From: Candidatus Nitrospira nitrosa
GTDB lineage: Bacteria > Nitrospirota > Nitrospiria > Nitrospirales > Nitrospiraceae
Assembly: GCF_001458735.1 (NCBI RefSeq)
Contig: NZ_CZQA01000001.1
Span: 1-64,000, forward strand
DNA: 64,000 bases
Direction of reading: 5' to 3'
A model generated the notes under the pieces. That model saw only the letters and a program-made list of their open reading frames with translations, made no database searches and was not told where the DNA came from. Position 1 is the stretch's first letter. Each line of letters starts with the position of its first letter. Position numbers and translations under genes: made by a program. This document shows, in pieces, positions 8,702-18,374 of the stretch.

Positions 8702-9133
8702 TCACACCATGCTATCGTTGAATGATCGCTCTTCCGATATTCCCGCTCTGCCGGGAAAGAGCCGAGTCACAGTGGGAATCAGTTCGTCGTACAAGACATC
8801 TTTATTCAGAACCACATCGGCCTTTGAATAACTATTGACCTCATAGGCTTCGTCCATGTGAAAGAGGGACATTAAGATGACCATCGGACAGTGACCATCC
8901 TCCTTGATACGGGCCGTCGCTTCATAGCCGTTCAAGCATGGGAGGGCTACGTCCATAAGCACGAGATCAGGGCGAAGCAACCTGCATTGCTCGAGCGCGT
9001 CGACTCCCGAGTTGGCCTTCCCGACAATGGCAATATCAGAGAGCGTACCCAACCACTTTTCCAAGCGAACAAGACACTCCGGGCTGCCGTCGACTAACAC
9101 TGTCCGAATGGGCGAATGGTGCTTCGTTAACAT
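8702..9133 (-). CDS. stand-alone response regulator receiver domain
   Basis: This is a single CheY-like receiver of about 143 residues with no output domain. The phospho-acceptor Asp is in LVLMDVALP, the switch Ser/Thr position in ILMSLF and the conserved Lys in VVLNKDVL. The acidic pocket after the first strand reads VLVDGSPE instead of a DD pair, so one metal-binding acid is missing. The ATG at 9133 has GGAG at good spacing; a GTG at 9139 is possible. It lies upstream of the following two-component pair on the same strand and could be a phosphate sink or act by protein contact. Confidence 0.82.
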   Translation of the reverse strand: MLTKHHSPIRTVLVDGSPECLVRLEKWLGTLSDIAIVGKANSGVDALEQCRLLRPDLVLMDVALPCLNGYEATARIKEDGHCPMVILMSLFHMDEAYEVNSYSKADVVLNKDVLYDELIPTVTRLFPGRAGISEERSFNDSMV

Positions 9134-9298
9134 CTTCACAACTCCGCGCGTTCCGTACCACCACAGCTGGTACGTAGAGCATCACAGATGAGGTGCGTTT
9201 GGCCTATCGGGGAAACCCTGATGAGGACGTGAGGAGTGCCTGAAGCACCCCGATGAGGTTACTGAAACACATCAGAAGATGGAGGGGAAGAAAACCAC

Positions 9299-9952
9299 TT
9301 AGGAGTCGACGTGAACCAACCCCACACGAATCGCTAGGCGAACGAGTCCCGGCACATCATGAATTTCGAGCCGTTCCATCAGTTGTGCTCGGTGAGTTTC
9401 TACAGTCTTCACACTGAGGTTCAGACGTTGGGCAATGTCTTTCGTCGTACAACCTTCGGCGATCAGCTGCAAGATCTCGCGCTGACGCCCGCTCAGCCTG
9501 GCCAAGGGACTGGACGGCTCTCCAGACTTATTTCGGTAGGCCTCCACGGCGTACTTGGCGACGGCGGGGGTCAAGTAGGTTTCACCACGACCCACGGTTC
9601 TGATCGCCAATTCTAACTCTGCCAGATCAGCACCTTTCAGCAAGTACCCCGACGCCCCGACCTGCAGCGCCTGTCGGAGGTATTCTTCATTGGCATACAT
9701 CGACAATAGGATCACACGTGTGTTCGACGATTCCCTCACGATCCGAGCCGTCGCATCGAGTCCGTTTAATCCCGGCATGGCAATATCCATCAGAACCAAG
9801 TCCGGAGCATCCGTTTGGACAGCCTTCACAGCTTCCCACCCATCCCCGACGTCGGCCACGACATCAATCCCACCGATTTTCTGCAGGAGCGCCCGCATCC
9901 CGGCTCTCACCAATGCATGATCCTCGACAATCATCATGCGGAGATCACTCAT
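9299..9952 (-). CDS. NarL/LuxR-family response regulator
   Basis: This 217-residue regulator has a receiver domain (MIVEDHALVRAG acidic pocket, phospho-Asp in LVLMDIAMPG, Lys in YLLKGADLAELE) and a C-terminal LuxR helix-turn-helix (LSGRQREILQLIAEGCTTKD...KTVETHRAQLMERL). Its ATG overlaps the end of the histidine kinase gene by 4 bases, and AAGGAGG lies upstream. It is expected to be phosphorylated by that kinase and to act as a DNA-binding transcription factor. Targets are not evident from the sequence. Confidence 0.93.
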   Translation of the reverse strand: MSDLRMMIVEDHALVRAGMRALLQKIGGIDVVADVGDGWEAVKAVQTDAPDLVLMDIAMPGLNGLDATARIVRESSNTRVILLSMYANEEYLRQALQVGASGYLLKGADLAELELAIRTVGRGETYLTPAVAKYAVEAYRNKSGEPSSPLARLSGRQREILQLIAEGCTTKDIAQRLNLSVKTVETHRAQLMERLEIHDVPGLVRLAIRVGLVHVDS

Positions 9953-11409
9953 GACGCATGCACCTCCTTCAACGACCCGCCCGTCATCTGAGGGTCGTCC
10001 GCAAGTAAAAAGTGCAGCTCAAGACTGGTTCCCTGTCCCGCTCCTGACAAAATCGACAAGTGGCCTCCAGCGAGCCGTACGCGCTCTTCCATCCCGAGCA
10101 GACCCATGCTTGCTCCATCTCGTGCCCGCTGCCGCGCCACAGCGACATCGAACCCGACACCGTCGTCATGGATAATCAGGATAACCTCCTGCGTCTGTCG
10201 ACGCAACGTCAACTCGATGGTCTTCGCACTCGCATACTTTGCAATGTTGGTGAGGGCCTCTTGCACCACGCGAAAGCAGGCCACCTCGATCATGGTTGGA
10301 ATCCGCCCAACGACCCCATCGATCGTGAGATGAAGTATCCAGCCGTTCCGCTGGGCTTGCCGAGTTGCATACCATCGAAGCGCTGGAACCAGACCCAGGT
10401 CATCGAGAATGGACGGGCGCAGATCCAAGGCCAACGTCCGCACCTGAGTCAGGAGACGATCCACCAGCCCCAGACTATCCGTGAGTGCCCCCCCAATCAA
10501 TGGGCCGGATGTACCATGCTGAACCGCTTGCAAATCGATCTTCAGCGCCGTGAGCAACTGCCCGACTTCGTCATGTAAGTCCCGGGCAAGCCGACTTCGT
10601 TCGTCTTCTTGCACTTGCATCAGACGACCGGAAAGATCTCGAAGCGAGCGGTTCGCCTGACTGAGTTCGGTCGTTCGTTCTTGGACCTTCTTTTCCAACT
10701 CCCCAAGCGCCTGGTGCAACAAGACCTGTGCCCGTTTTCGCTCGCTGATATCTCGAATAATTTTTGACACCCCTAGAATCCGGCCGGTCTGGTCCTTGAG
10801 TGGCGACATGGTAATCGAGACATCAATGCGCCGCCCATCCTTACTGATTCTGACCGTGTCATAGTTCTGAACGCTCTCCTCTCCCCGCAGCACGGGATAC
10901 ACCCAGGATTCATCTGCCTGGTTACCTGATGGGAGAATCCGAGTAATGGAATGCCCAACTATCTCATCCACGGTGTATCCAAACATCCGTTCAGCCCCCG
11001 TGTTCCACGACATCACTGTTCCATCCAGCCTCAAACTCACGATGGCATCGTCGCTGCCGTCGACAATAGCCCCGAGGCGTCTCGTTGCGTCATTCAGTCT
11101 GGAGTTTCTTACACGGACAACGAGACTTGCCATGGTCCAGACATACGCAGTACAGGCAACTCGGTTGAAGATCGCCACCCAGAGTTCGATCGTCCCAGGC
11201 TTTGACAGCACAAACCCTATCGGGAGGAGAACCGTCGCGATGCCTGCGACCACATGGGGAGCCCACGACCGTTCAACCCACAGGGTCAATAAGACCGCGA
11301 ACACATACCCCACCCAGACAGCTACGCCCAATGGCGTGAGTGCATCGGAGACCATCGTCAAGATGAGCACGACTGCGATCAGGAATTTGGCAACATAACT
11401 ATTCATCAA
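9949..11409 (-). CDS. PAS-containing sensor histidine kinase (HisKA_3)
   Basis: The 486-residue kinase has three to four N-terminal membrane helices within the first 100 residues, then a PAS domain (LGAIVDGSDDAIVSLRLDG...MSWNTGAERMFGY). A coiled-coil helix (ERTTELSQANRSLRDLSGRL) leads to a HisKA_3 dimerisation domain with the phospho-His in RLARDLHDEVGQLL. The C-terminal ATPase domain shows the N box and the G box DDGVGFD. It forms a 4-base overlapping operon with the NarL-type regulator. It resembles in layout the kinase next to nxrA at 22814-24352, so the two systems may be old paralogues. Confidence 0.92.
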   Translation of the reverse strand: MMNSYVAKFLIAVVLILTMVSDALTPLGVAVWVGYVFAVLLTLWVERSWAPHVVAGIATVLLPIGFVLSKPGTIELWVAIFNRVACTAYVWTMASLVVRVRNSRLNDATRRLGAIVDGSDDAIVSLRLDGTVMSWNTGAERMFGYTVDEIVGHSITRILPSGNQADESWVYPVLRGEESVQNYDTVRISKDGRRIDVSITMSPLKDQTGRILGVSKIIRDISERKRAQVLLHQALGELEKKVQERTTELSQANRSLRDLSGRLMQVQEDERSRLARDLHDEVGQLLTALKIDLQAVQHGTSGPLIGGALTDSLGLVDRLLTQVRTLALDLRPSILDDLGLVPALRWYATRQAQRNGWILHLTIDGVVGRIPTMIEVACFRVVQEALTNIAKYASAKTIELTLRRQTQEVILIIHDDGVGFDVAVARQRARDGASMGLLGMEERVRLAGGHLSILSGAGQGTSLELHFLLADDPQMTGGSLKEVHAS

Positions 11410-11559
11410 AATCCTTGGCGGGCTACCTCAAGAACCCTATGTCAGCCCCCCAGGGAGAGAATAACAGACCAGTGGTAACCGGAGGGAATAGATGACGCAT
11501 GATACTACAAGCGGCAATCAGGCGTTCACCTGAGACGGCCCCTAGGGAATGGAATAAGC

Positions 11560-11867
11560 CTAACTCTTGAGTTCGGCCGTTTGGCGATTGACGACCCAGA
11601 CACCGGCGAGAATGAGACAGATACCGATAATTTCAATCAAACCAATGGCTTCCCCTAAAATCAGGGCGGACAACCAAATCGCTGCACCGGGGTCAGATTC
11701 CTAGCACCGAGGCCCGTGACGGACCGAATATCACGGAGGACCAAAGCTTCAACTGCGGAAAACGACGTGAGCGCCATCGTTTGCGCGACAATCGATCCAC
11801 CCCAGAGGGCCGCTGCAAGAATGACTGATCCATAGGCCACAGAGGTGGACGGCTGAGACATGGCCAC
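11560..11867 (-). pseudogene. EamA/DMT transporter, internally deleted
   Basis: The N-terminal helix of a drug/metabolite transporter is present (GSVILAAALWGGSIVAQ). After about 50 residues the sequence jumps, in a different frame, to the family C-terminus (GAAIWLSALILGEAIGLIEIIG...ILAGVWVVNRQTAELKS). Only about 90 of the usual 280 to 300 residues remain. The junction around 11686-11700 contains ACCGGGGTCAGATTCC, whose first ten bases are the reverse complement of the first ten bases of this window. The gene cannot encode a working transporter. Confidence 0.8.
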
Positions 11868-11987
11868 TGGGATACCGTCGTTTCCCCATTGCCTTCATGC
11901 AGTATTCTACCGATCGGTCATTGACTTGACGACGTTGACGTTTGTCACTAGCCTACGTCTAAAGAACATGGCCGACCAACAGGGAGG

Positions 11988-12383
11988 GTGTTCATGATCT
12001 GGAAACCAAGTCGACAGGGGTGGGGTGCACTGCTTATCAGTACGTCGCTGCTCCTCACGGGCTGTACCACAGCGCTTGTCCGAGATGACGTCAGATATCC
12101 GAAAACTCAAGCCCATTGCTCGGGCTCTCAAGGAGTCGATGACTCCTCCATTGCCGTCCTGCCGGTTCCGGTGGTTGCGTTCGTTGTGCCTCATGTCAAC
12201 CTCCATGACATTAAGGCCGACGACTATCTGAAGCGATGTGGCGATTCAACCAAGTTGATCAACCGGAAGGTCGAGGTGAACCGTACGGCCTGTATCCCGG
12301 CTGGATTGACCCGCATCATCACTCTCGGCATCTGGCAATGGTGCCCCGCCAGCATTGCGTGGGAAGCGGATGTGAAACCCTAA
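11988..12383 (+). CDS. hypothetical lipoprotein
   Basis: This product of up to 131 residues starts with a lipoprotein signal ending in the lipobox LLTGC. After the signal comes a segment with four more cysteines (AHCSGS, KRCGDS, TACIPAG, QWCPAS), which could form disulfides in the periplasm. The stretch VPVVAFVVPHVNLHDIK is hydrophobic. AACAGGGAGGG precedes the start. The ATG at 11994 is an equally good start. No family is recognised, and the function is unknown. Confidence 0.65.
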   Translation: MFMIWKPSRQGWGALLISTSLLLTGCTTALVRDDVRYPKTQAHCSGSQGVDDSSIAVLPVPVVAFVVPHVNLHDIKADDYLKRCGDSTKLINRKVEVNRTACIPAGLTRIITLGIWQWCPASIAWEADVKP

Positions 12384-12591
12384 CGCGTAACACTCTCTCT
12401 TCCAAGCTGTTGACCAACCCTGTGCCAGGGTTCGTCAAAGAGGGTACGCCCGAATCGTTCTATTCAGACCACACAACAGACCTGCCCTGAGCACACCCCC
12501 CAGCCATGGGGTAGAACACAACAAGAGCACTCGGAAGGGGAAATCGAGACCAGCCGAGCACTGGGGTATCTGATTTTGGTACCATAGCGCC

Positions 12592-13719
12592 ATGACCGAC
12601 ACGATGAATCGCCAGAATTGGATCAGATCACTCGTCCTTGTTCTGTTTATCGCCCTCCTAGGCATCGGCTTGGCGGCTTGGAAATACGAATCTCTACAAA
12701 GTGAGCATGCCGCCTCGGCGAGGCAGCCGGAGCCGAGCGAATCGATTACGGTCACGGTCGCACGAACCATCGATCACCGGCCGAACACCACATCGATCGG
12801 AACCGTCCTCGCGCTCCGGTCAATTTCGCTGAAGAACGAACTGGCCGGCACGGTTCGCGAAGTCCGCCTCAGACCAGGACAGCTCGTGGAAGCCGGAGCC
12901 TTGTTGGTCGCACTCGATGTCTCGGTCGAAGAAGCAGACCTGCGCGCACAAGAAGCTCAGGTGGCACTCGCGAAAACGATTCTCAATCGTCGGCAACATC
13001 TGAGTCAGGAGCTTGCCACCACGCAGGAAGAAGTGGACCGGGCACGGGCCGATTTAGATGTGGCCCAAGCCCAGATCGCCAGGACCAAAGCCGTCATTGC
13101 CAAAAAGACAATCCGCGCCCCATTCCGAGCCAGAGTGGGAATCGCGGATGTCCATCCCGGCCAATATCTGGACGAGGGAACACTCCTTACTACACTCCAA
13201 GGAGTGAGTGAAGCCGTGAATGTGGATTTTGCTGTGCCGCAACAAGTGGCCGGAAGTTTGCGGGTCGGCGAAACCGTCGAAGTCGTAGCTGTAGGCGCAG
13301 CCCTACCCATCAAGGCCAAGATTATCGCCCTCGACGCGCGTGTGGATCCAATCACCAGGAATGCCATGGTGCGAGCCAGGATCGAGAGTTCACGCACGGT
13401 ACTTGCGCCGGGAGCCTCCGTACGAGTACGTGTACCTGTTGGTTCAATGCGCCAGGTTGTCGCTGTTCCCGTGAGTGCCCTCCGCAAGGGGCCTGGGGGA
13501 GACCAGGTGTTTGTGGTCACACAGGGACAAGATGGTCAGACAAGGGTGCGCGCGCGTCACGTCGAGAGTGGACCGATGGCAGGCGACGAGATCGTGATTC
13601 ATGAGGGACTTACCGCCGGTGAACAGGTCGCCGCTGTCGGGTCCTTTAAACTCCGCGACGGTGCCCTTGTCACCATCACGGCTGGACCCGACAGCCCATC
13701 AACGCAAGCACAATATTGA
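12592..13719 (+). CDS. RND efflux periplasmic adaptor (MFP)
   Basis: This 375-residue membrane fusion protein links an inner-membrane RND pump to an outer-membrane channel. An N-terminal membrane anchor (LVLVLFIALLGIGLAAW) is followed by the lipoyl half (TVREVRLRPGQLVEAGALLVALD) and a helical hairpin (residues roughly 120-165). The second lipoyl half (KKTIRAPFRARVGIADVHPGQYL) and beta-barrel domains follow. Its TGA stop lies just before the pump gene. No outer-membrane channel gene is adjacent, so it probably borrows one encoded elsewhere. Confidence 0.93.
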   Translation: MTDTMNRQNWIRSLVLVLFIALLGIGLAAWKYESLQSEHAASARQPEPSESITVTVARTIDHRPNTTSIGTVLALRSISLKNELAGTVREVRLRPGQLVEAGALLVALDVSVEEADLRAQEAQVALAKTILNRRQHLSQELATTQEEVDRARADLDVAQAQIARTKAVIAKKTIRAPFRARVGIADVHPGQYLDEGTLLTTLQGVSEAVNVDFAVPQQVAGSLRVGETVEVVAVGAALPIKAKIIALDARVDPITRNAMVRARIESSRTVLAPGASVRVRVPVGSMRQVVAVPVSALRKGPGGDQVFVVTQGQDGQTRVRARHVESGPMAGDEIVIHEGLTAGEQVAAVGSFKLRDGALVTITAGPDSPSTQAQY

Positions 13720-13745
13720 GCCAACAACGCGTGATCGCCCCAACG

Positions 13746-16700
13746 ATGAAACAGTCTGTTTCCCCTAGGTCCTTCACTGATATCTTCATCGTCCATCCGG
13801 TCTTGGCCATCGTCGTGAACTTAGTGATCCTCCTTGCGGGGTGGAAAGCCTTGACCGCCCTCCCGGTCCAGCAGTATCCGAAAATCGAGAACTCGCTGGT
13901 CGTCATCACTACCATTTATTACGGAGCGAGTGCCGAGACCATTCGTGGATTTATCAGTACACCAATCGAGCGAGTCGTCTCGGCCATCAGTGGTGTGGAT
14001 TATGTCGAATCGACCAGTCGGTCCGGCGTCAGCACCGTGACCGTCCACTTGAAGTTGAACCACAGCAGCACGGCGGCCCTCGCTGAGGTTACGGCGCGGC
14101 TGCAACAGGTGCGGGCGGAACTGCCGCCGGAAGCCGAGCCGGCTGCGATTGAAATACAGCGGGCGGATCGCCCCTATGCCTCCTTTTATCTCAGCTTCAG
14201 CTCACAGGAGCGCACGGTTCCAGCCGTCACCGATTGGCTTCTGCGCACATTGCAACCGCAGCTGGCCACGCTGCCCGGCGTCCAGCGAGTCACCTTCGAA
14301 GGTGAACGGCAAATCGCTATGCGGATTTGGATCGATCCTGACCGTCTGGCCTCATTCAATCTCTCCCCCGGTGACGTTCAAGGAGCACTCCGACGGAACA
14401 ATTACCTCGCCGCCGTCGGCCGGACGAAAGGCAATCAGGTCCAGATTAATTTGCTCGCCAATACCGACCTTCGCTCGACGACTGAATTTGAGGAACTTAT
14501 CATCGCCGACCGAGACGGCGCCATCGTACGGCTTAAAGATGTGGCGCGCGTCGAGCGCGAAGCGGAAGAAGCGAACATCATCGCCAAATACGACGAAACG
14601 GAAGGCGTGTACCTCGGTATCTGGGCGGTACCCGGCGTCAACGAGATCGAGGTCGGCCATCGCCTGCGCGACGAGGTCGACCGAATTCGCCCGACGTTGC
14701 CGAGCGATATCGACATGAAACTCGTCTGGGACAGCACCATGTTCATCCGAAACGCCCTGACGGAAATCTCCAAGACTCTGTCGGAAACAATTCTGATCGT
14801 CGCGCTGGTGGTCTTTCTCTTCATGGGATCAGTCCGAACGGCCCTTGTCCCGCTGGTGGCGATACCGGTCTCACTGATCGGAGCTGCACTTTTCTTGATC
14901 GCCTTCGGGTTCAGCCTCAACCTGCTCACGCTTCTCGCGATTGTATTGTCCGTTGGGCTGGTTGTGGACGACGCCATCGTCGTGGTGGAGAACGTGGAAC
15001 GGCACGTACGTCTTGGCAAATCCAGAATTGCAGCCGCGCGAGCGGCCGCACGGGAACTACTCGGTCCCATCGTAGCCATGACCATCACGCTCGCCACCGT
15101 CTATGCGCCCATCGGCTTTCAAGGCGGACTTACCGGATCGCTGTTCCTCGAATTCGCCATAACCCTGGCTGTTGCGGTGGTGTTGTCGGGAATCGTCGCC
15201 ATCACCCTCTCACCCGTGATGAGTTCTCGCTTTGTCCATCCACAAGGTCAAGAAGGTCGGTTGACCACGTTCGTCAACCGACGGTTTGACGAAGCACGGA
15301 GGATCTATGTCTGGCTGCTCGACGGCGCCCTCACGATGAATTGGGGAATCGTGTCGGCTGCCCTCTTCATCATGATCGCAGCCTGGCCGCTGTATCATTT
15401 CTCTCGCCTGGAGCTGGCGCCTGTCGAAGACCAGAACCATATCAGCCTCTTCTTTGAAGCCTCACCGGATTCCACTGTGCAGGCGACCAACCGCAAACAC
15501 TTTCAGATCGTCAAAGCAATTACCGCCATCCCTGAAACAGACTATACCTGGTCACTCACCACTGCATGGGGCGGCTTCGGAGGGGTTGTCGCAAAAGATT
15601 GGCATGATCGTGCCCGTTCAACCGAAGCGATGTACGACGACGTGTATGGCGCCGTCTTGCAAGTCCCTGGACTGCGCGTCTTCCCCCGGCTCGATCCGCC
15701 GCTCCCCACTCCGGGACAGTACGACGTTGAGTTAATTCTTGAATCCGATGCGCCTGGTGAGCAACTGCTCGAAACCGTCGGAACCTTGTTGGGTGCGGGG
15801 TGGCAAAGCGGAAAGTTTCTCTACGTGGATACAGACCTCAAGATCGATCTCCCTCAAGCGAGGGTCGTCCTGGATCGTGAGCGGCTCGCAGACTTGGGAT
15901 TCGATTTGGCCGGGGTCGGTCGTGAGTTGGGGACTATGCTCGGTGGGGCCTACGTCAACCGCTTCAACTACTTCGACCGAAGCTACAAAGTCATCCCTCA
16001 ACTCGGCGATAAAGACCGTGCAACGATCGATCCGTTACTCGATTTGAAGATCAAGGCTCCAGGCGGCCAATTGGTGCCCGTGTCGACCTTCGCCCACATC
16101 GAAACCAGTACGGCGCCACGCAGCTTGAACCGCTTCCAACAACGGAATGCCGTCCGCATCTTCGGCGGGCTCAAACCAGGTGTCACCAAAGAAGAAGGTC
16201 TCCGGGTGCTCGAAGAGGCTGCTGCAGCAGTCGGCCCACGGATCTTCGTCGACTATGCCGGTGAATCGCGCCAGCTCCGTCAGGAGGGCTCAGCCCTCAC
16301 TGTCACACTGGGCTTTGCGGTGGTGCTGATCTATTTGGTATTGGCTGCCCAATTTAAAAGTTTCCGCGATCCGCTCATCGTACTCCTCGGTTCGGTTCCG
16401 CTCGCTATTTCTGGGGCCTTAGTCGTCAGCTTTCTCGACCTGACGACCATCAATATCTACTCTCAAGTCGGGCTGATTACACTGGTCGGACTCATCGCCA
16501 AAAATGGGATTCTCATCGTGGAATTTGCCAATCAGCTGCAGACCCGTGGACTGTCGAGGCTCGCAGCCATCAGAGAAGCTTCCCTGACCAGGCTGCGACC
16601 AGTCCTCATGACCTCGGCCGCCACCATCTTCGGCCATTTCCCACTCGTGCTGGCCACAGGACCAGGAGCGGCAGCCCGCAATAGTATCGGCATGATGCTG

Positions 16701-16844
16701 GTCACAGGAATGACGGTCGGCACGCTCTTTACCCTTTTTGTCGTCCCGGTGTTCTACTCATTGATTGCGGCACAACACCAATCAGCTCCAACATCAGAAA
16801 CCGAGACAGGAACCGCACTCAAACCAGTAGAAGCCGACACATAG
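13746..16844 (+). CDS. RND efflux pump inner-membrane subunit (HAE1-like)
   Basis: This protein of about 1032 residues is a proton-driven multidrug-type exporter with 12 membrane helices and two large periplasmic loops. The proton relay Asp-Asp pair is in GLVVDDAIVVVENV, at about residues 408-409 counted from this ATG, close to AcrB 407-408. This supports the start here over a TTG at 13716 that overlaps the adaptor stop. The substrate is unknown. The last 411 bases (16440-16850) are duplicated, with frameshifts, at 24447-24855 on the far side of the nxr genes. Confidence 0.93.
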   Translation: MKQSVSPRSFTDIFIVHPVLAIVVNLVILLAGWKALTALPVQQYPKIENSLVVITTIYYGASAETIRGFISTPIERVVSAISGVDYVESTSRSGVSTVTVHLKLNHSSTAALAEVTARLQQVRAELPPEAEPAAIEIQRADRPYASFYLSFSSQERTVPAVTDWLLRTLQPQLATLPGVQRVTFEGERQIAMRIWIDPDRLASFNLSPGDVQGALRRNNYLAAVGRTKGNQVQINLLANTDLRSTTEFEELIIADRDGAIVRLKDVARVEREAEEANIIAKYDETEGVYLGIWAVPGVNEIEVGHRLRDEVDRIRPTLPSDIDMKLVWDSTMFIRNALTEISKTLSETILIVALVVFLFMGSVRTALVPLVAIPVSLIGAALFLIAFGFSLNLLTLLAIVLSVGLVVDDAIVVVENVERHVRLGKSRIAAARAAARELLGPIVAMTITLATVYAPIGFQGGLTGSLFLEFAITLAVAVVLSGIVAITLSPVMSSRFVHPQGQEGRLTTFVNRRFDEARRIYVWLLDGALTMNWGIVSAALFIMIAAWPLYHFSRLELAPVEDQNHISLFFEASPDSTVQATNRKHFQIVKAITAIPETDYTWSLTTAWGGFGGVVAKDWHDRARSTEAMYDDVYGAVLQVPGLRVFPRLDPPLPTPGQYDVELILESDAPGEQLLETVGTLLGAGWQSGKFLYVDTDLKIDLPQARVVLDRERLADLGFDLAGVGRELGTMLGGAYVNRFNYFDRSYKVIPQLGDKDRATIDPLLDLKIKAPGGQLVPVSTFAHIETSTAPRSLNRFQQRNAVRIFGGLKPGVTKEEGLRVLEEAAAAVGPRIFVDYAGESRQLRQEGSALTVTLGFAVVLIYLVLAAQFKSFRDPLIVLLGSVPLAISGALVVSFLDLTTINIYSQVGLITLVGLIAKNGILIVEFANQLQTRGLSRLAAIREASLTRLRPVLMTSAATIFGHFPLVLATGPGAAARNSIGMMLVTGMTVGTLFTLFVVPVFYSLIAAQHQSAPTSETETGTALKPVEADT

Positions 16845-16850
16845 ACCACT
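16440..16850 (+). repeat. direct repeat, intact copy (RND 3' end)
   Basis: This is the last 411 bases of the RND pump gene plus six bases after its stop. It matches 24447-24855 in the same orientation, with scattered substitutions and two single-base deletions in the second copy. Similarity begins abruptly at CTGACGACCATC and ends at TAGACCACT. The two copies bracket nxrB, nxrA and the two-component genes. Confidence 0.88.
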
Positions 16851-16964
16851 CGTGGTATCTTATGCGACGTGAACGATCGGGAGTGACTGACGCATATTGT
16901 TTGATCTTGAAGGACGTTGAACCAGAAACTGCGCAGATCGCAAACGCCCTAGCCTGAAATAGAA

Positions 16965-16999
16965 GAGGGGCGGAACCCTTCTTCGGAGCCCCACCCCTC
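16965..16999 (-). terminator. probable terminator after nxrB
   Basis: The arms GAGGGGCGG and CCCCACCCCTC at the ends of this interval can pair on the minus strand with one mismatch, and TTCTATTTC follows in the direction of nxrB transcription. It lies 28 to 62 bases beyond the nxrB stop. The T-run is weak, so efficiency is uncertain. Confidence 0.5.
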
Positions 17000-17026
17000 G
17001 TTCTACCGGTTCTCGTCCGTACCGAC

Positions 17027-18316
17027 TTACAGCCAGGTCACCCGTTCGGCCGGCCGAATGTAGATCGGCTCTTCCACCTGAATCCGGGCCACTTCTTTCC
17101 CGGACTTATTGAAGCCCAGGACCGTGTCGTTGTACATCTCAAAGCGCTTGCCGTGAATCTGGGTCTCGAACACTTTCGGCCCAGGGATCACATCGTACCG
17201 GAAGACGATCTGCTGACTGGCTCGCCAGAGCTGGAGCACCGCGAGGAGCTCCCGGCTTGGAACCAGGTACTTTTCAATGGCATTGTCCACACCAGGCCCA
17301 AACATCTGGCGGGCATACCCGCGCGGGGAATGCCGCGGTGGAATGTAATAGCCGTTGGGCTCCGTCCCCCACTGGGGGTACAACGGCAAGGCCACCTGCT
17401 CGACCCGAATCGTGTAGTACAGCGGGTGCCACCGATCCTCCGCCCACAGCCCATCCTCGCCGATCCGCATCAAACTCTGCATCCGGATCTTGCCGACACA
17501 GGCCGCCATACACCGGGTTTCCATCGGTTCTCCCCCGGTCAACGGATCTTTGCCTTCGATCCGAGGATAGCAGGCGATACACTTTTCACTGACCCGAGTC
17601 GTCCCTCGATACATGGGCTTCTTGTACGGACACTGTTCCACACACTTTTTGTACCCCCGGCATCGATTCTGGTCGATCAGGACGATCCCGTCCTCAGGAC
17701 GCTTATAGATCGCTTTCCGCGGGCAGGCCGCTAAACAGCCCGGATACGTACAGTGATTGCAGATCCGCTGTAAGTAGAAGAAGAAGGTCTCATGTTCCGG
17801 CAAGCTGCTGCCGGTCATCTTCCAGGGTTCATCCCGTGAGAACCCGGTCTTGTCGATGCCTTCCACCAGCGCGCGCATGGAGGTGGCGGTGTCCTCATAA
17901 ATGTTCACAAACCGCCATTCTTGGTCGGTTGGAATGTACCCAATCGCCGCCTGCCCCACCTTGGCGCCCGCGTCGAAAATGGTCATCCCTTCGAATACCC
18001 CGTACGGCGCATGGTGTTTGCGTCCCACCCGGACGTTCCAGACCTGTCCGCCGGGATTGACCTGCTCAATCAGCTGGGTGACCTTGATGTCGTAGAACTG
18101 GGGATACCCCCCATAGGGCTTGGTCTCCACGTTGTTCCACCACATGTACTCCTGCCCCTTCGAGAAGAGCCAGGTCGACTTATCGGCCATACTACAGGTT
18201 TGGCACGCTAAGCAGCGGTTGATATTGAAGACAAAGGCAAACTGCCACTTCGGATGCCGCTCCTCGTAGGGATACAACATCTTTCGTCCCAGCTGCCAGT
18301 TATAGACTTCAGGCAT
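17027..18316 (-). CDS. nxrB: nitrite oxidoreductase beta subunit NxrB
   Basis: This 429-residue iron-sulfur subunit carries electrons from the NxrA molybdenum site. Four cysteine clusters are visible: RCLACQTC (Cys35, 38, 41), the ICNHCTYPGCLAACPRKAI block, NRCRGYKKCVEQCPYKKP and EKCIACYPR with a later METRCMAAC. They correspond to three [4Fe-4S] and one [3Fe-4S] cluster in the DMSO reductase-type beta subunits. There is no signal peptide, and it is presumably exported with NxrA by hitchhiking through Tat. The sequence is typical of Nitrospira NxrB, a common marker of the genus. It lies 119 bases downstream of nxrA. Confidence 0.97.
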   Translation of the reverse strand: MPEVYNWQLGRKMLYPYEERHPKWQFAFVFNINRCLACQTCSMADKSTWLFSKGQEYMWWNNVETKPYGGYPQFYDIKVTQLIEQVNPGGQVWNVRVGRKHHAPYGVFEGMTIFDAGAKVGQAAIGYIPTDQEWRFVNIYEDTATSMRALVEGIDKTGFSRDEPWKMTGSSLPEHETFFFYLQRICNHCTYPGCLAACPRKAIYKRPEDGIVLIDQNRCRGYKKCVEQCPYKKPMYRGTTRVSEKCIACYPRIEGKDPLTGGEPMETRCMAACVGKIRMQSLMRIGEDGLWAEDRWHPLYYTIRVEQVALPLYPQWGTEPNGYYIPPRHSPRGYARQMFGPGVDNAIEKYLVPSRELLAVLQLWRASQQIVFRYDVIPGPKVFETQIHGKRFEMYNDTVLGFNKSGKEVARIQVEEPIYIRPAERVTWL

Positions 18317-18374
18317 GGTTTCCTCCGTTTGGTGTCATGGGGCAATAAGTCACAGCCATTTGGTAAAGGCGACC

